Program-made: the position numbers and the translations under genes | Part shown: positions 61,025 to 64,000 of the stretch, in pieces | How positions within the stretch are numbered: position 1 is the first letter of the stretch | How the letters are laid out: each line of letters starts with the position of its first letter | Origin: Lycorma delicatula | Taxonomy: Eukaryota; Arthropoda; Insecta; Hemiptera; Fulgoridae | Assembly (NCBI RefSeq): GCF_047948215.1 | Contig: NC_134461.1 | Location: 90,354,245-90,418,244 of the forward strand | Direction of reading: 5' to 3' | DNA length: 64,000 nucleotides | Notes under the pieces: generated by a model | The model's input: only the letters and a program-made list of their open reading frames with translations | The model's database searches: none | Told to the model about the DNA's origin: nothing

Positions 61025-61156
61025 ATAAAGCATTAACTATTACAGTTGAAACTAAATTAAGAACTTAAATGAGTAATAAAGTTACAATAGACTGATAAAA
61101 ATAAAATCCAAAACCGATTAGATGAATTGTAACACTGCACTTTGTACTATTAGTGC

Positions 61157-61308
61157 TTAGACACCATTTATTTTTTCATCTTTTCCAGTTTTATTTTTTG
61201 AATTGTTTGCAATATTCTTTACGGTTACCATCTTTTCTTGTAATGAACTCTTAATTTCTTCTAACTGATTATCATCTTCGTTAACTGTGAGAAGTTTCAA
61301 AACTAAAT
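61157..61308 (-). CDS. Probable last coding exon of an unrecognised gene
   Basis: A pyrimidine-rich acceptor (CTTTTGTTTCAG, ending at 61309) is followed by two bases completing a split codon and 49 codons ending in TAA. The peptide begins LVLKLLTVNEDDNQLEEIKS and ends KTGKDEKINGV. It is charged, Lys/Glu/Asn-rich and probably helical, with no membrane segment. Only this frame is open through the exon, and an AATAAA follows at the right distance. I do not recognise the family. Upstream exons would lie to the right; the open frame at 61850-62158 does not splice to it in a compatible phase. The gene probably continues beyond the window. Confidence 0.55.
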
Positions 61309-63385
61309 CTGAAACAAAAGATGTATATAAGGTACTACATTTTTATTTCAAGTAATGTAAAATAAATTTTGCTACAAAGGCCAGCTTAATGGTATACCTA
61401 ATAATTATGTACATATAATTACAGTTTTATTTGTTATATGAAATCACAATTTTAATGAAAAATTTTAATATATAAAATTCATATTACAACTGCATGAATA
61501 TTCAAGAATAGAAAAATGTGTTAAGATGAAACTTCACGAATATTCTCTTCACATTATCTAATCTTTAATCTGCCAATGCTTTCTAAAAGGGATTGTTTAA
61601 ATACATTACATTCAGTTCACACACAAACTATGGATCAATAAATTTCATCCTAATGCATTAAAATGTATCATGGTATAATGGAATTCATTTACAAATATGT
61701 AAGCAGAATGAGGAACAAATAATTTATTCAATCTCCTCATCACGTTGCATGTATTTAAAAATACAGTGATAAAAAAATAAGTACTTTTAGGATATTAAAA
61801 AAAAAAAAAACAAACAGATAATTTATTTTTATCATGTGTCTGCTACTTACTAAAGATCTTTTAACATAGTTTCTAACATAATACACACATTTATTGTAAG
61901 GTTTATCTTGCTTATGTTATTGCACATGGATAATTTTTGTATTCCCTGATTGTAGAAAGAAGTTGCATGTAAAAACAACTCTCTTAGTGTTGTCACAGTT
62001 ACTGAAATGGTATTTGGAAAGAAACTACTCCAAAACAGAAACAGATAAAAATCACTTGGCAGGTTATGTGGAAATTGATCTACTTGTTTCAAGATAAATG
62101 ATGAAGTGAATTGCTGGGGTTTAAGAAACAGTGTCTGATATGAAACAACACAATGCATACATAAGCGAGCTGCATTTTTTATTCTGAATCATATAATGCA
62201 ATCTCTTCAAGGTTTCACAGTAGAAGGTAGCAAATACTGAGCCTCATTTTATTTAACATGCAAAACTGTTCCCATATACATATGACTCTGTCCCATAAAA
62301 CAATGCATGTGATCTCGTGAATTGACATTGCTCGAATATGTTCCTTTTCAGCAGTGTTGTTTGCCTCCACTTCTTAACTATTGTTTTGATGAATGAGAGA
62401 CATATTCTAATTACCAGAACTCTTCAGAATTCGACCTTTATTTAATCAAAACATTGCCAACTCACAAACCACTGACATCAAGCACCAGCGTAACTTTGGA
62501 TAGTTAAAATTAATCGACAAATTTCAAGGATAAAAATTCTCAAAATTAAAAAAAAAGAAAAGAAAAAATACCAAAGTACAAAACTGTAAACAGTCTATTA
62601 TAATAGAGTCTGTAATCAACACTGATCACAGATGACTGCCCACAATGAAAAGTATCTTGCACATTCTCACATCCTTTACTTAAATACCTGATCCATTTCT
62701 GAATGTGTCAAGGTAGTTTGAAAAAACACTTCACATATATGAAAATGAATTTCCATTGATTTCATATTTCTTAGTTTAAAAAACCAATAAAGAGAGAGCA
62801 TTTCACTGTTGACTGGTTCATTGACTGACTTTTAACATTTAAAATAGGCAGAAAGAAATTGTCACTGGTAGTTTTATTGAAGCAATATAGAAATCAGCAA
62901 ATGTCAAATGACAACTACAGTGTTGCTGCAGAGATATTTGCAAATGCTGTTAAAAAATCATTTTTGTTTTAAAAAACACAATGTTGTTGCTGAAACTTAC
63001 TGTAATTAACAGAGAGAGCTTACATTTTAACCCTTCCCCAATAAAAAAGTAAAAAAAAATTATTATTATTACTCATGAATTTATATTCTTATTCATTTAT
63101 TTTTTATTTATCTTTTCCTTCTAAAAATAAAAAAAAAAATAATGAAAAATTCCATAATTATTTATAAATTTAATAAAAAGTTATAAAAATTATTGTAACT
63201 TCAATCCTGAACTTATGTAATGTGCCATGAAATGTAATACAATACCCCTCAAGAAGCAACATAATGCTGCTTCTAAACAGCAACAAATCAACATTAAATT
63301 TTGCTAAAAAAACTTTAGATTCATGAAATAAAAAAAACAAGTCATTGGTAAATAGTATATTTTCTTATTTTTCAAATGCAATTTT
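61309..63385. other. No exon recognised; probably intron
   Basis: A+T-rich DNA upstream (minus strand) of the probable last exon. A 102-residue minus-strand frame (61850-62158) ends just before a GTAAGT, but its phase does not match the next exon and it resembles nothing I know. Confidence 0.4.
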
Positions 63386-64000
63386 ACTTCCTGGTATGAA
63401 GTAAAGTATTATGATCGCGAAAAATTTCAGTTTTCAGATTTCAATAATGGTCAGAGCTTGCTTTGCTTGCCCTTCCTGCCTAGTGACTGCTCTTAATTGA
63501 ATAAACTTATACATTGTGAGAATAATAAATAGAGTTAGGCCTGTTCAATTTATAAAAACTTGGAGTATTGTAATTTCTTCAGAGCAACAGTTTGGTCAAG
63601 AAGAATGTAGGTTTCAAAATAGTAGGTTAAATTTTATAAATAGTAGTTATAGCTGGTTGCCCATCCTTCATAGGGTAAAAATGTATTTTACCAGTTTCTT
63701 AGCATTACCGACAAACACCTCATTTCTCATATTTAAAAAAACGTTTATTTTATGCTTTTTAATCAAGTAACAAACAAATACCCACAAGTGCAGCAGCAAG
63801 TCATGTCATACATACAGTAACAGTGGCTGTGCTGGTTAAACCACCATACAGCACACCTTTGCATCCCTTAAAAAAATAAAAATCCAAAAAAACCGAAAAT
63901 GGTTTTAAGATATTTATCTCAAGAGTAACTGCAAGCCCAAATTGAGTGAACATCTCATTTAGTATAGTCAGAAATGAGGAAAATTTGCAATCAGTATTCA
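63386..64000 (+). repeat. Interspersed repeat shared with 40.4-41.0 kb and 47.94 kb
   Basis: The first 55 bp match the start of the repeat at 47940. From 63515 the sequence matches 40510-40605 and from 63900 matches 40806-40905. The order suggests that the 47.9-kb and 40.4-kb pieces belong to one longer family, seen here in sequence. The repeat runs off the window edge. Confidence 0.75.

Noticed and set aside
61850..62158. 102-residue minus-strand frame before a GTAAGT, possible penultimate exon
   Set aside because: Its phase at the donor does not match the split codon of the exon at 61308, and other frames contain stops.

Overview
This window looks like intergenic and intronic DNA of a large, A+T-rich insect genome. 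It is most probably hemipteran; that rests on recognised repeat families and the absence of bacterial gene organisation, so the order is an inference. There is no operon, no dense coding and no CRISPR. The three pieces of probable host genes are all on the minus strand: (i) the first coding exon of an SLC16 (monocarboxylate transporter) gene at 13056-13245, with a clean GTAAGT donor and a candidate promoter behind it; (ii) a candidate promoter and non-coding first exon at about 38306-38460; (iii) a probable last coding exon of an unrecognised gene at 61157-61308, with an acceptor, a stop and an AATAAA signal. No host gene is complete.

Almost everything else recognisable is a transposable element or its remains. 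0-13 kb: an unclassified ~0.8-kb repeat, a fold-back element, tRNA-headed SINEs, two decayed mariner-like transposases, and a Penelope-like remnant with inverted ends. 14-24.5 kb: another SINE with a perfect 14-bp target duplication, a ~1.6-kb broken copy of a multi-copy animal protein family without a name I know, a palindromic element, a SINE with an internal duplication, and a deleted DD34D mariner. 26.1-26.9 kb: an odd C/A-rich, strand-asymmetric block. 32.0-32.8 kb: second copy of the left-edge repeat. 41.7-47.3 kb: three IS630-Tc1-mariner elements set almost end to end, two with terminal inverted repeats of 0.4-0.5 kb and one showing intact DD41D spacing. 52.9-60.4 kb: a truncated mariner, a LINE RNase H/3' fragment, a complete 3,477-bp hAT element with a perfect 8-bp target duplication, a Tc1 (DD34E-type) remnant and a tRNA-Glu-like SINE. 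The last 0.6 kb repeats sequence seen at 40.4-41.0 kb.

All transposase and retrotransposon reading frames seen here carry stops, frameshifts or deletions, so no autonomous element is evident. The host exons do not form a visible pathway. The most unusual structures are the three-element mariner block, the unnamed conserved-family pseudogene at 17.5-19.1 kb, the strand-biased block at 26 kb and the palindromic elements. I found no convincing new multi-gene system.
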